This document shows positions 9,487 to 18,909 of a DNA stretch of 64,000 nucleotides, piece by piece. The DNA lies in contig CAWHHO010000008.1 of the NCBI GenBank assembly GCA_963829135.1, forward strand, positions 186,001 through 250,000, given 5' to 3'. Below the pieces are notes generated by a model. The model saw only the letters and a list, made by a program, of their open reading frames with translations, was not told the origin of the DNA and ran no database searches. Position 1 is the first letter of the stretch. Each line of letters opens with the position of its first letter. The stretch is from Kumtagia sp963829135. GTDB taxonomy: Bacteria; Pseudomonadota; Alphaproteobacteria; Rhizobiales; Rhizobiaceae. The translations under genes were made by a program, and so were the position numbers.

Positions 9487-10679
9487 CTACTTGGACGCTG
9501 CAAGTCGCCGGCTGATCGGGTCAAACTCTGGTGTCGGCTTACGCTTCACCGGATCGGGCAATCCGGCTTCGACGGCTTCCCAGAATTGCCAGTTTACCTT
9601 GCCCTGACCGAGTTCGTAGTCCATTCCGTCCAGCTGTCTTCGCGGAAGCTATAGAACGCCCAGTGCGCTGAACGTTCATCCAGAACGGACAACACGTCCT
9701 CAAGGTACTGTTTGCAGAACGGCAGCCGCCGCATGCAGCCGAATTCGCCGGCAACGATGCGGTTTGCGCGACCCCCTTCGCCTCTGCCCAATCGAACGCT
9801 GTCCGAGATAAGCCGTGACACGAGCGGCGTCCCACTGCTGCTCCCCTCGCCAAAGGGGATCGTGCCCGGGTACCGGTACGGCTTATCGCGCTTATGTTCG
9901 GAGCGCCGATCGCGGCGTAGGCTCGTACATATGGAAGCTATAGAGTATGCGGGCGTCGGAAAGCGGCGCCGGCCAATAGGAAAAAGCATCTGCGGCAGCG
10001 TACCAACCGGCATCGACCATCACCGGCGTTACCGGATCGGCCTCGCGAATGGCCTTAACAATGGTTTCGTAGAACGCCGGCAGATCTGCGGCCGTGCCCA
10101 TCGTCTTCGCGTGCCACGCCTCCATCTGCCGCGGATCGGCATGCTCGGCCAGTCCGTTCTGTTTTTCCGGCGCCGGTTCGTTGACGATATTGTAGGCAGC
10201 AACGGCTGGATGATCCTTCAGCGCTGCCGCAAGGTCGCGCCAGAAAGCTGCCGACTCTTCCCAGTATCTCTTATCCTGCCACAGGCGGCCATCGAACGTG
10301 TTGCCATTATTTTGGGCCCAGCGCATGCCGGGGAGAGAAAGAGGTGCAATCACCACTTTGAGCCCCGCCTTGTCAGCGCGATCCAACGCGGCTTTCAAGG
10401 TCGCGAGATCATCGCGCATCAACCCCTCGTAGTGATCTGCGTCGCCAACCAGAAAGTCGCGCTTCTGCGGCTTCCATTTGTCATAGGAAAGTCTGACCCA
10501 GGTCGCGCCATAGCTGCGCAACGCCTCGAAGTAAGGCTGATCGGGCGGTAGTCTGTTGAAGCTGTTCCCGCCGTGCCGCGGCGTATCCCAAAACGCAATG
10601 AGATCGGCGGCATTGGCCGGCGCGGAAAGAAGCTGGGCGAACAGGGAGGCGGCACACGCGAGGATGATGGTATCTTCAT
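9487..10679 (-). pseudogene. Glycoside hydrolase family 5 (cellulase-like), multiply frameshifted
   Basis: The longest intact piece lies between 9892 and about 10600 and reads as a GH5 barrel. It contains NSFNRLPP, SYGATWVRLS, AAYNIVNEPAPE (the acid/base Glu in the NEP motif) and ILYSFHMYEP. The remaining parts are in other frames: a signal peptide ending APANA-AD (10600-10679), GTIPFGEG and WDAARV (9800-9870), AFDWAEAKG, RIVAGEFGCMRRLPFC (the nucleophile Glu in GEFG), and finally YELGQGKVNWQFWEAVEAGL, stopping at TAG 9487-9489. At least six indels are needed to join them, near 10668, 9925, 9845, 9820, 9800 and 9630. It is either a real decaying gene or a local patch of poor sequence. An intact form would be a secreted beta-glucanase of about 396 aa. 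Confidence 0.7.
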
Positions 10680-10771
10680 TCGAGCGATTTCACTATCGAT
10701 ATCGGCAAAGTTTGGGCCGAAATGCGCCTGCTTTTCGGTCCCGCTGCGTGGAAAGGTGCGGTTGTTTCAGG

Positions 10772-12028
10772 TCATCGGAACTTGCGGTGAGCGTCGATCG
10801 CCAGACCCAGCCCGACACTGCCGAACATGTCGCCCTGGACCACGCGCGCGCCGGGAAACAGGCCGAGGATGGCGTTGCGCACCTGCGGAATCGCGGTCGA
10901 GCCACCGGTGAGGAACAGCGTATCGACGTGTTTCGCCGCTACGCCAGCATCGCGCAAGGTCGCCTCGACGGTAGCGGCGATGCGCTGGACCGCCGTCGCA
11001 ATGGCGCCCGCCAGTTTCTCGGAGGAGAGCGGCAGTTTCAACCTTTCCTCCAGCATGTCCAGGTCGATGCTGGTCGCGGGCGCATCGGTCAGCGCGATCT
11101 TCGCCTGTTCGACCTGTCCCGCCAGCGCGTGGCCCAGCCGGTGGCGGACGATCTCGATCATCCGCTCGACCAGTTCGGGCCTCGCCGCTTCGTAGCGGAT
11201 GGAGCGCAGATCCTGCATCGCCTTGGCGGTATAGAGCAGGTTGATGCGTTGCCAGGTGGCAAGGTCGAAGAAATAGCCCACCGGCAAGTTGCGTTTGCCG
11301 TCCCTCGTCGGGGTCATGTAACCCAGTTCGGGCATGACGGTCGCCACCGACAGGAGCCGATCGAAATCCGTGCCGCCGATATGCACGCCGGCATTCGCCA
11401 AAATATCATCCTTGCGGTCTGAGGCCTTCGCGCGCTGCGGCGAGACCCGCACGATGGAAAAGTCCGACGTGCCACCGCCGATGTCGATGATCAGCGCCAG
11501 TTCCTCGCGCGTCACGCTCTGCTCATAGTCAAGCGCCGCTGCGATCGGCTCGAACTGGAAGGAGATATGCTTGAAGCCACGACTGCGTGCAGTCTTTTCA
11601 AGCTCGGCCTGGGCCTGCGCGTCGGCCGCCATGTCGTCGTCGACGAAATGCACCGGGCGGCCGAGAACCACCTTGTCGACCGTCCCGCCGGCTTCGCTCT
11701 CCAGCCGCTGGCGCAGATATGCGATGAAGCCGCCGACAATGTCGGTGAAAGCCATCGACCGCGTCTTGATCCGCGTCTTCTCGCGGATCAGGGAGGTTCC
11801 GAGCACACTTTTCAACGCGCGCAGGAGGCGCCCTTCGATATTGGCGGTGTATGCGTCGATTGCGCTTCGGCCGAAATAAGTCCGGTCGTCCTCGAAATTG
11901 AAGAAGACGGCGCTGGGGATCGTGACATTGTCCCCCTCGAGCGTTACGAGGCGTGGTTTCCCGCCGTTGAACAGACCGGCAGTGGAATTGGAGGTGCCAA
12001 AGTCGATAGCGCCGTAGTCCGGCTTCAT
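10772..12028 (-). CDS. Hsp70 family protein, YegD-like
   Basis: A 418-residue actin-fold ATPase that resembles E. coli YegD, a short Hsp70 relative lacking the usual substrate-binding domain. The phosphate-1 motif is IDFGTSNSTAGLF at residue 7. The phosphate-2 motif is IIDIGGGTSDFSIV near 180, and the adenosine motif is LFLTGGSTAIPQVR near 370. Upstream in-frame codons extend to 12235, but the ATG at 12028 has GGTGGA just upstream and gives the expected N-terminus (MKPDYGAIDFG). It is cytoplasmic, with no J-protein or exchange factor nearby, so its client is unknown. It ends about 90 bases before the broken GH5 gene on the same strand. Confidence 0.92.
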   Translation of the reverse strand: MKPDYGAIDFGTSNSTAGLFNGGKPRLVTLEGDNVTIPSAVFFNFEDDRTYFGRSAIDAYTANIEGRLLRALKSVLGTSLIREKTRIKTRSMAFTDIVGGFIAYLRQRLESEAGGTVDKVVLGRPVHFVDDDMAADAQAQAELEKTARSRGFKHISFQFEPIAAALDYEQSVTREELALIIDIGGGTSDFSIVRVSPQRAKASDRKDDILANAGVHIGGTDFDRLLSVATVMPELGYMTPTRDGKRNLPVGYFFDLATWQRINLLYTAKAMQDLRSIRYEAARPELVERMIEIVRHRLGHALAGQVEQAKIALTDAPATSIDLDMLEERLKLPLSSEKLAGAIATAVQRIAATVEATLRDAGVAAKHVDTLFLTGGSTAIPQVRNAILGLFPGARVVQGDMFGSVGLGLAIDAHRKFR

Positions 12029-12270
12029 GGTCCACCTTTTCGATTGACGCTTGCCCGGGCAGCGACGGGGCGCTTCCGCTACATCACAGCTGCTGCGGAT
12101 GTCGATGCAAAATGCGGCCTTCGGCGGAAAGTGCGCCTCGGCGCGCATCGGCAGTGGACAATGCGGGGTGATTCTGCTAACACGCGCCGCAATTCGCGGT
12201 GGAAGCCGCTGCGGAGCCTTGTGGCTATTCGCCATTGGCTCGACCCGTTAACCGAGAGACAGGATAGCCC

Positions 12271-12537
12271 GTGCAGGTACTCGTCCGCGACAATAATGTT
12301 GACCAGGCGCTTCGCGCCCTGAAGAAGAAAATGCAGCGCGAAGGTATCTTCCGCGAAATGAAGATGCGCGGACATTATGAGAAGCCTTCCGAGAAGCGCG
12401 CCCGCGAAAAGGCCGAGGCCGTTCGCCGCGCCCGCAAACTGGCCCGCAAGCGCGCTCAACGCGAGGGCCTGCTGCCTTCGACGCCGCGTCCGGTTCCGAC
12501 TGCCGGTGGTGCAGGTGCGCCGCGCCCCGCGCGCTGA
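12271..12537 (+). CDS. rpsU: 30S ribosomal protein bS21
   Basis: An 88-residue, strongly basic protein with the S21 core (VLVRDNNVDQALRALKKKMQ, then MRGHYEKPSEKR). The C-terminus carries the proline/alanine extension common in alphaproteobacteria. Translation starts at GTG 12271, with AGGA at 12261-12264 as ribosome-binding site; no better ATG exists. S21 binds the small subunit near the anti-Shine-Dalgarno end of 16S rRNA. A strong intrinsic terminator follows at 12573, so it is probably transcribed alone. Confidence 0.97.
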   Translation: MQVLVRDNNVDQALRALKKKMQREGIFREMKMRGHYEKPSEKRAREKAEAVRRARKLARKRAQREGLLPSTPRPVPTAGGAGAPRPAR

Positions 12538-12572
12538 TCGCCCCTCTTTCGTCTTTTTCAGGAACTAGCGGG

Positions 12573-12609
12573 AGGTGGGGCGAGGACGATCGCCGCCACC
12601 TTTTGCTTT
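12573..12609 (+). terminator. Intrinsic terminator of rpsU
   Basis: An 11-bp stem (AGGTGGGGCGA pairing with TCGCCGCCACCT, one bulged C) with a 6-base loop is followed by TTTTGCTTT. It lies 36 bases after the rpsU stop codon. Confidence 0.8.
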
Positions 12610-12666
12610 ATGAGGATAACGCGCAGGCTTTGCCCGCCGCCGTCCGCTGAACAGGGAACACCGGAA

Positions 12667-13519
12667 ATGGAAGCACGCATCGGCCGTTCGCACCCGGTCC
12701 GTGGCCTTGCCGCGATTTTCCTGCTGTTCTCGGGGCTCGCGCTTGACGGCATGCGACACCGTGCCATCGGGTGACCTCAACGCCGTGGATGTCGCGCAGG
12801 GCTCAAACCAGAACATCTCCTCGCTCAGCGCCGTCATCCAGAGCAATCCGACCGATCCGGAAGCCTACAATGTGCGCGGCTCTGCCTATGGCAAGGGCGG
12901 ACGCTACCGCGAGGCGCTGAAGGATTTCGACAAGGCGATCGAACTGCGCCCGAATTTCTATCAGGCCTATTCGAACCGGGCGCTGATTCAGCGCTTCCTT
13001 GGCGATCAAAGCGCGGCGCTCCAAGACTACAACCGTGCTATCCAGCTCAATCCGAACTATGACGCGGCCTATATCGGGCGCGGCAACCTCTACCGCAAGG
13101 CCGGCCGCACCCAGGACGCTTTCAACGACTTCCAGAAGGCGATTCAACTCGATACGACGGATCCGCGCGCTTATCACAATCGCGGCCTCATCTATCAGAG
13201 CAAGGCCCAGCATGCGTTCGCCATCGAGGACTTCTCGACCGCGATCTCGCTGGCACCCGATGCCGCCGAACCGTACAACGGCCGCGGGCTTTCCTATCTT
13301 GCGACCGGTGCGGACGACAACGCCTTTGCCGATTTCAACACTTCGATCAAGCTTGACGGCCGCATTGCCGAGAGCTGGGCGAACCAGGCGCTCGTATATG
13401 AAAAGCGAGGCGAAAAGCAGAAGGCGGCGAAATCCTACCGTCAAGCGGTCCGACTCGATCCGGACTATGCGCCGGCTCGCGAAGGACTTGCCCGCGTAAG
13501 CGCCGGCGCTCCCGGCTAA
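12667..13519 (+). CDS. TPR-repeat lipoprotein; one frameshift in the signal peptide
   Basis: The frame beginning at ATG 12667 gives a lipoprotein signal peptide (basic start, hydrophobic LAAIFLLFSGLAL). It then runs out of frame at 12743-12744, where a T is doubled. Removing one T joins it to TACD, making the lipobox LTAC with Cys as the mature N-terminus, and yields 283 aa (284 codons including stop). The rest is five to six tetratricopeptide repeats with the usual pattern (GRYREALKDFDKAIELRPNF, QAYSNRAL). Such NlpI-like proteins are outer-membrane-anchored scaffolds. It follows the rpsU terminator and is transcribed separately. Confidence 0.85.
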
Positions 13520-13605
13520 GGCAATAATCGACGCGTGGCTCGCCGGGCGTTGACGGAAGCGAGGCGGCGCGGTCATCATCCCGGACAAGCTTCGTGGAGA
13601 CTGCC

Positions 13606-13806
13606 ATGACCGGACCCAATCGCGATCGTTCAAAAGCCGATGCGCGCAAACCGCCGAAAAGCGGCCGCCCTGACCAGACGCAGGAGGACAGGGACCGGCT
13701 TGAGGAAGAGCTGGAAGAAGGCCTCGAAGACTCATTTCCGGGCAGCGACCCGGTTTCGGTGACGTCGACGGCCATTCCCGGATCGCCCGGCAAGAAGCCC
13801 CGGTGA
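13606..13806 (+). CDS. Small acidic conserved hypothetical protein (66 aa)
   Basis: A short hydrophilic protein. The N-terminal half is basic (RSKADARKPPKSGRP), the middle is a run of Glu/Asp (EEELEEGLEDSF), and the end carries PGSDPVSVTS, a motif I recall from small conserved hypothetical proteins in alphaproteobacteria. The upstream GTG at 13594 is in frame, but ATG 13606 (MTGPNRD) has GTGGAGA at a good distance, so I chose it. No domain or function is known to me. The composition suggests a disordered protein. Confidence 0.7.
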   Translation: MTGPNRDRSKADARKPPKSGRPDQTQEDRDRLEEELEEGLEDSFPGSDPVSVTSTAIPGSPGKKPR

Positions 13807-13828
13807 TCGTCGCGCCGGCCGCGGCGGC

Positions 13829-14299
13829 CTAAGCTGTCTTTGCTTTTACCAGGGCGAGCGTCAGCCAGCGCGCGGTGAGCGCAGGCCTTGCCGACCCCTC
13901 GATCTCGATCGTCACATCATGCGCGATCTCCACCCACCCCGACGGCCGTGCCTTTAGGTTGGCGAGTACGAAACGCGTGCGGATTCGCGCACCGGTCTTT
14001 ACCGGCGAGACGAAACGCAGTGTCTCGAAACCCTGGTTGACGCCCATATCCGCCCCCTCCATCGCCGGTATCGTTTCGAACGCCATCGCCGAAAGCAGCG
14101 ACAGCGTCAGGAACCCGTGCGCGATGGTACCGCCGAACGGCGTCGCTCGTGCCCTTTCGGGATCGCAATGAATGAACTGGTGATCGTCGGTGGCATCGGC
14201 GAATTTGTCGATCATCTCCTGCGAGACGATGCGCCAGGGCGATACACCGATTTCCTGGCCGATCATCGTCAGCGCCTGTTCAAGCGTGATTGTCCGCAA
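13829..14299 (-). CDS. MaoC family dehydratase (hot-dog fold)
   Basis: R-specific enoyl-CoA hydratase-like enzyme. The family's catalytic Asp and His are in DATDDHQFIHCDPERA, followed by TPFGGTIAHGFLTLSL. The frame is open to 14473, but family members are about 150 aa and begin with a segment like TLEQALTMIGQEIG. I therefore place the start at TTG 14299 (156 aa). The longer N-terminus would be poorly conserved and overlap the start of the divergent transporter gene. Substrates in this family vary (beta-oxidation, polyhydroxyalkanoate supply); none is indicated by the neighbours. Confidence 0.85.
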   Translation of the reverse strand: MRTITLEQALTMIGQEIGVSPWRIVSQEMIDKFADATDDHQFIHCDPERARATPFGGTIAHGFLTLSLLSAMAFETIPAMEGADMGVNQGFETLRFVSPVKTGARIRTRFVLANLKARPSGWVEIAHDVTIEIEGSARPALTARWLTLALVKAKTA

Positions 14300-14351
14300 G
14301 CCCGCACTCCATTCAGCCGCCGAAAGTCCCTGTCCACCGACCTGATAGTGG

Positions 14352-15422
14352 ATGGCGCCCGGATTGTCACGGAACGAGCTTGGTGCTCCGTCCGCATACG
14401 ACCGGCACAGAGGGACTCGGCAGGGCGCGGCAACCGCGCTAGGATTGTCGGCGAAATGGGAGGGGAAAGACATTCAGTCACTGCCCATAGCGCATCGCAT
14501 CGACGCGAGACCAACCCACGGCTCATCGCTTTCGCTCGCCTATGCCACAGCTGTCTTGTGCTGGCTGCTTTCGGCGGGTGTCTACATCGCCGCGAAGTGG
14601 GTCGCGCCGGAAATGCCGCCATGGGCGCTCTGCTTCTGGCGGCTGGCGATTGCCTGCTTGATCCTGTTGCCCATCGTGCACCGCCATCATGGCGCTATGC
14701 TTGCGCTGCTGAAATCCCGCGCGGTGGAAGTCGTACTGATCGCCGCAATCGGCCTCACGATTTGCCAGGGGATGATCTATACGGGACTCAATCATACCGA
14801 TGCGACCACCGCCGGCATCATCATGGCGCTGTCGCCGGTCATGACCATGGTGCTCGCCCGCATCGTACTCGGCGAGCCGCTCGGCCTGTGGAAGGCGATT
14901 GGGGCGCTGCTGGCGCTGATCGGCATGCTGGTAATCGTAGCGCGTGGCGATCTCGCCGCGCTGCTGCGGCTCCAGTTCAATCCCGGTGAATTGTGGATCG
15001 TCGGCAGCGCGTTTTGCTGGGGTCTCTACACCGTGCTGCTGCGGCGCTCCAACTTCGCGCTGGAACTCCTGCCGATGGTCGTTCTGCTGCTGGGCGCGGG
15101 CGCACTCGCCGCGTTGCCGTTCTATCTTTGGGAACTGGTGGTCGGCGAACGTTCCGCCTTGCATATGAACGGGCTTCTGGCGCTTGCCTATGTGGCGGGG
15201 CCAGGCGGCGCGCTGATGTACTATCTCTACAACCGGAGCGTGGCGACACTGGGTGCAGGGCGCGCAAGCATGCTGCTCTATCTGCAGACGGTTTTCGTAG
15301 CGCTGCTTGCCTATATGTTCCTAGGCGAGGGCCTGCACGACTACGACATCGTTGGCGCCGGCTTTATCGTCGCGGGCCTGGTACTCTCGACGGTAATCAA
15401 GCCTAAATCGAAAGCCGCATAG
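14352..15422 (+). CDS. DMT superfamily transporter (EamA), 10 membrane spans
   Basis: Two EamA repeats give about ten transmembrane helices, with WALCFWRLAIACLILLP and GLNHTDATTAGIIMALSPV in the first half and FCWGLYTVLLRR in the second. Members export small metabolites such as amino acids. The start is uncertain: the frame is open from ATG 14352, but the first 40 residues are unlike a transporter. A very strong GGGAGGGG (14458-14465) sits just before an in-frame ATT at 14472, which would give 316 aa, the usual size. ATT is a rare start codon, so it may be a miscalled ATG. Confidence 0.85.
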   Translation: MAPGLSRNELGAPSAYDRHRGTRQGAATALGLSAKWEGKDIQSLPIAHRIDARPTHGSSLSLAYATAVLCWLLSAGVYIAAKWVAPEMPPWALCFWRLAIACLILLPIVHRHHGAMLALLKSRAVEVVLIAAIGLTICQGMIYTGLNHTDATTAGIIMALSPVMTMVLARIVLGEPLGLWKAIGALLALIGMLVIVARGDLAALLRLQFNPGELWIVGSAFCWGLYTVLLRRSNFALELLPMVVLLLGAGALAALPFYLWELVVGERSALHMNGLLALAYVAGPGGALMYYLYNRSVATLGAGRASMLLYLQTVFVALLAYMFLGEGLHDYDIVGAGFIVAGLVLSTVIKPKSKAA

Positions 15423-15455
15423 CCCTGCTGATCGTCTGCTGCCGGAAACGCTTCG

Positions 15456-18400
15456 TTACTCCGCAGGTGCCGTGCTGGAATAAGCAGCCTCCTGCAATTC
15501 GCGGTTCAACCGCGTCTCCTCGTGCGTCTGCGGCGTGATGAACCGGCCCAGCAGGAGATAGGCGACCGGCGTCAGGAACAGCGTCGATGCCGCTGCGAGC
15601 CCAAGCCCGCCGACGATGACCCAACCTAGCGCGATGCGAGCTTCGGCACCGGCGCCGCTCGCCATCACCAGCGGCAGGCCGCCGAGCACCGTACATATCA
15701 TGGTCATCATCACTGGGCGCAGCCGGATGTTGGACGCCTGTTCGATGGCTTCGCGAACACCGGCGCCGCGATCACGCAATTGATTGGCGAATTCGACGAT
15801 CAGGATACCGTTCTTGGCCATCACGCCGACCAGCAGCACCAAGCCGATCTGGCTATAGGCATTGAGGCTGGTGCCGGTGAGGATCAGAGCAAAGATGGCG
15901 CAGGCAAGTCCCAGCGGCACGGTCGCCATGATGATGATGGCGCTGACGAAACTCTCGAACTGGGCGGCCAGTACGAGAAGAATGATCACCAGCGCGAAGC
16001 CGAAGATGGTGAGCATGCTGCTGTTGGTCTCGCCCAGCGTTGCAGCTTCGGCGAGCGGCACGATACGGCTGCCGGGGGGCAATAGCGGCGTCGCAATTTC
16101 CTCCGCCGCACTCAGCGCATCGCCCAACGCGAAATCCTGGGTCAGATTGGAGGTTATGGCCACCGATGGCTGCTGCTGCTCCCGTGTCAGCGACGGCGGA
16201 ACGGCGCGCTCGGTCAATGTCGCAATCGTCGAGACCGGAACATAGCGACCGTCACCGGTCTTCAGGTAGATGTTCTCCAGGTCGGTCGGATCGTTGATCG
16301 GGTTGGTCGTCGACACCAGCTTCACGCCGTAGCTGCGATCCTTGATGTAGACGTCGCCGATGTCGTTGCCATCGAGCATGGCCTGCTGCGTTGCAGCCAG
16401 TCCGGTAATGTCGATGCCGAGGTCCGAGGCGCGTTCGCGATCGATGACTACCGAGAGCTGCGGCTGCGTCGGATCGACGGAAAGCCGCGGCTGCTGGAAG
16501 CGCGGATCCTGCTGCATCTTGTCGATGATCTTCGCCGCCGCCTCGCTCAGCGCCTGCCGGTCATTGCCGACCAAGGCGAATTGCAGGCCGTTACCGGCGC
16601 CGCGTATGCCCAGGCTGTTCGGCTGGACAGGGAATACGCGCACGCTCGGCACTTGCTTGGCGAAACGGTTTATGTCGGCCATGATCTGCTGCTGGCTGCG
16701 TTCGCGCTGGTCCCACGGCGCCAGCGTCATCACCATGAATCCGGAGTTGTAGGCCCCGTTCTGGCCGGCATTCTCGAAGGTGCTGACGATTTCGCCGGAA
16801 TCGCGTAGCGGTTGGATCAACTCCTCGATCCGCCGCATCTGCTGCGCGGTATAGTCGAGACTGACACCCTGCGGCGCGTTGATGCGCAGCAGCACGACAG
16901 AGCGATCCTCGACCGGAGTCAGCTCCTGGCGAATCGAGCCGAACATTGAGAAGGCTGTGCCGGCGAAAAGCGCAGCGACAAGCACGACGATCAGCGGCGC
17001 GTCGAGGCAGGCATGCAGGCAGCGGCGATAGAGCCCGCTCAGCGCGCCGCCGATGCGCCCGCCAATGCCGCCGGGGCCCTCATGGTGCAGCGAAGCGGTG
17101 GTCAGCATGCGGGAAGCGAGCATCGGGCAGAGCGTCAGGGCAACCACGCAGGACAGCAGCACCGACATGGCCAGCACGAAGCCGAATTCGCGGAACAGGC
17201 CGCCGGTCTGGCCGGGAAGGAAGGAAATCGGAACAAAGACAGCGACCAGCGTCGCTGTCGTGGCGATGACGGCGAAGAACACCTCCTGCGCGCCGAGGAC
17301 AGCGGCGGCGCGCGGGCCCATGCCCTCGTTGCGGCGCCGCACGATGTTTTCGAGCACGACAATCGCATCGTCAACGACAAGGCCCGTCGCAAGCACCAGC
17401 GCCAGCAATGTCAGGATGTTGATGGAGAAACCCGCGAGGTAGATGGCTGCGATCGTGCCGATCATCGCCACCGGCATGGACAGACCCGGAATAAGCGTCG
17501 CGCGCCAATCGAGCAGGAAGACGTAGATCACAATCAGAACGATGGAAATCGACAGCCCAAGCGCCAGTTCCACCTCATGCACGGCGCCTTCCACGAAGAC
17601 GGCATCGTCGCTTGTGACCCTGATGGTCATGCCCTCGGGCAGGCTTTTCTGGATCTGGGCGACAGCAGCCTTCACACCCTCGGAAATATCGAGCGTATTG
17701 GATTCGGCCTGGCGCACGATACCGAGGCCGATACCCGTCTTGCCATCCGAGCGCAGCGATGACTGCCCCGTATCGGGGCCGAGCGTAACGGTCGCGACAT
17801 CGCTGACATGGGTGTCGCCACTGATGACAATCGCTTCGAATTCCTCGGGCGTGGTGACATCCGCCGTGGTGCGGACGATGAGGTCCTGATTGTTGGTGGT
17901 GATGGAGCCCGAGGGACTGTCGAACGCGACGGAGGCGAGCGCCTGGCGCAAATCGGCAACGGTCAGGCCCAGCGCAGCAAGCTTGCTCTGGTCGACGTCG
18001 ATGCGGAAGATCTTGTCGCGGTCGCCATAGACCTGGACGTCGGCAACACCCGGCACCGCTGCAAGCACATCCTCGATCTGGTCTTCCACGAGGACCGTCA
18101 TGTCCTGGATCGACATGGAATCGGAGGTAACGGCAAGCCGCATCACCGCATCGGAGTTGGCGTCCGCCTTGACGATGCGGGGTGGGTCGGCCTCGTCGGG
18201 CAATACATTCGAAACACGGCCCACCGCATCGCGCACGTCGGATGCGGCGACATTCAGATCGACGCCGTCGTTGAATTCGATGGTGACGCGGCTGCGCCCG
18301 AATGACGATGACGAGGAAATCGACTTCACGCCGGATACCCGCGCCACCGCGCCCTCGATCACGTCGGTCAATTCGCGGTCAGCCGTCTCGGCAGCAGCGC

Positions 18401-18590
18401 CCTCGAAGTCGGTGTTGACGGTGATGACCGCCCGATCGACGTCCGGCAGTTCGCGGATCTCGACACCGTAAAAGGCTGCGAGGCCGGCAACGGTGATCAG
18501 CGTGTTGAGCACGAAGGCCATCACCGGCCTGCGAATGAACAACGCCGTCAGACCCGCTCCGGCGGATTTGGAGGACGACTCGGCGCTCAT
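15456..18590 (-). CDS. RND efflux transporter permease subunit
   Basis: The inner-membrane pump of a tripartite efflux system driven by the proton gradient. It has 1,044 residues in two repeats of six membrane helices and two large periplasmic loops. The proton-relay pair of aspartates is in TGLVVDDAIVVLENIVRRR (helix 4). FIRRPVMAFVLNTLITVAG is the first helix. ATG 18590 has GAGGA seven bases upstream and gives the usual N-terminus; an in-frame ATG at 18644 is less likely. The membrane-fusion partner lies upstream on the same strand, separated by a palindromic repeat. No outer-membrane channel gene is present, so the pump probably borrows one encoded elsewhere. Substrates unknown. Confidence 0.95.
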   Translation of the reverse strand: MSAESSSKSAGAGLTALFIRRPVMAFVLNTLITVAGLAAFYGVEIRELPDVDRAVITVNTDFEGAAAETADRELTDVIEGAVARVSGVKSISSSSSFGRSRVTIEFNDGVDLNVAASDVRDAVGRVSNVLPDEADPPRIVKADANSDAVMRLAVTSDSMSIQDMTVLVEDQIEDVLAAVPGVADVQVYGDRDKIFRIDVDQSKLAALGLTVADLRQALASVAFDSPSGSITTNNQDLIVRTTADVTTPEEFEAIVISGDTHVSDVATVTLGPDTGQSSLRSDGKTGIGLGIVRQAESNTLDISEGVKAAVAQIQKSLPEGMTIRVTSDDAVFVEGAVHEVELALGLSISIVLIVIYVFLLDWRATLIPGLSMPVAMIGTIAAIYLAGFSINILTLLALVLATGLVVDDAIVVLENIVRRRNEGMGPRAAAVLGAQEVFFAVIATTATLVAVFVPISFLPGQTGGLFREFGFVLAMSVLLSCVVALTLCPMLASRMLTTASLHHEGPGGIGGRIGGALSGLYRRCLHACLDAPLIVVLVAALFAGTAFSMFGSIRQELTPVEDRSVVLLRINAPQGVSLDYTAQQMRRIEELIQPLRDSGEIVSTFENAGQNGAYNSGFMVMTLAPWDQRERSQQQIMADINRFAKQVPSVRVFPVQPNSLGIRGAGNGLQFALVGNDRQALSEAAAKIIDKMQQDPRFQQPRLSVDPTQPQLSVVIDRERASDLGIDITGLAATQQAMLDGNDIGDVYIKDRSYGVKLVSTTNPINDPTDLENIYLKTGDGRYVPVSTIATLTERAVPPSLTREQQQPSVAITSNLTQDFALGDALSAAEEIATPLLPPGSRIVPLAEAATLGETNSSMLTIFGFALVIILLVLAAQFESFVSAIIIMATVPLGLACAIFALILTGTSLNAYSQIGLVLLVGVMAKNGILIVEFANQLRDRGAGVREAIEQASNIRLRPVMMTMICTVLGGLPLVMASGAGAEARIALGWVIVGGLGLAAASTLFLTPVAYLLLGRFITPQTHEETRLNRELQEAAYSSTAPAE

Positions 18591-18675
18591 GGCCGTCCTC
18601 CTGAGGCAAGCGACCCGGCCTGTGGCAACGCATGTGAAATACACCGGCTACGATTGCCGCTTATCTCCGCAGCTT

Positions 18676-18831
18676 CGTCATCCCGGGCGGCTGAGCGAAG
18701 CAAAAGAAGACCCGGGATCCAGCGGGAGAATCGCCGAAGGCGCAATTCTCGCGCATAGGCGCGATAAAGCAAAAGACTCTTGCGCTGGATCCCGGCTCTG
18801 CCCTCGCTACGCTCGGTTGGCCGGGATGACG
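18676..18831. repeat. Palindromic intergenic repeat inside the RND operon
   Basis: About 156 bases flanked by inverted arms, CGTCATCCCGGG at 18676 and CCGGGATGACG at 18821. A second pair is nested inside (CCCGGGATCCAGCG at 18711 and CGCTGGATCCCGG at 18783), plus a small internal hairpin around 18726-18751 (GAGAATCGCC/GGCGCAATTCTC). This architecture matches the mobile palindromic units, RIME-like, that are scattered through rhizobial chromosomes. It has no coding capacity and separates two genes that are normally adjacent. In the transcript it would fold into long hairpins that could uncouple pump and adaptor expression. Confidence 0.75.
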
Positions 18832-18909
18832 CAGACGCGATGGCCGAGCCTATTCTCCACCGTCTGCTCGGCAACGATTCGGACATCACACTCGCGGAAG
18901 TAGCCATCG

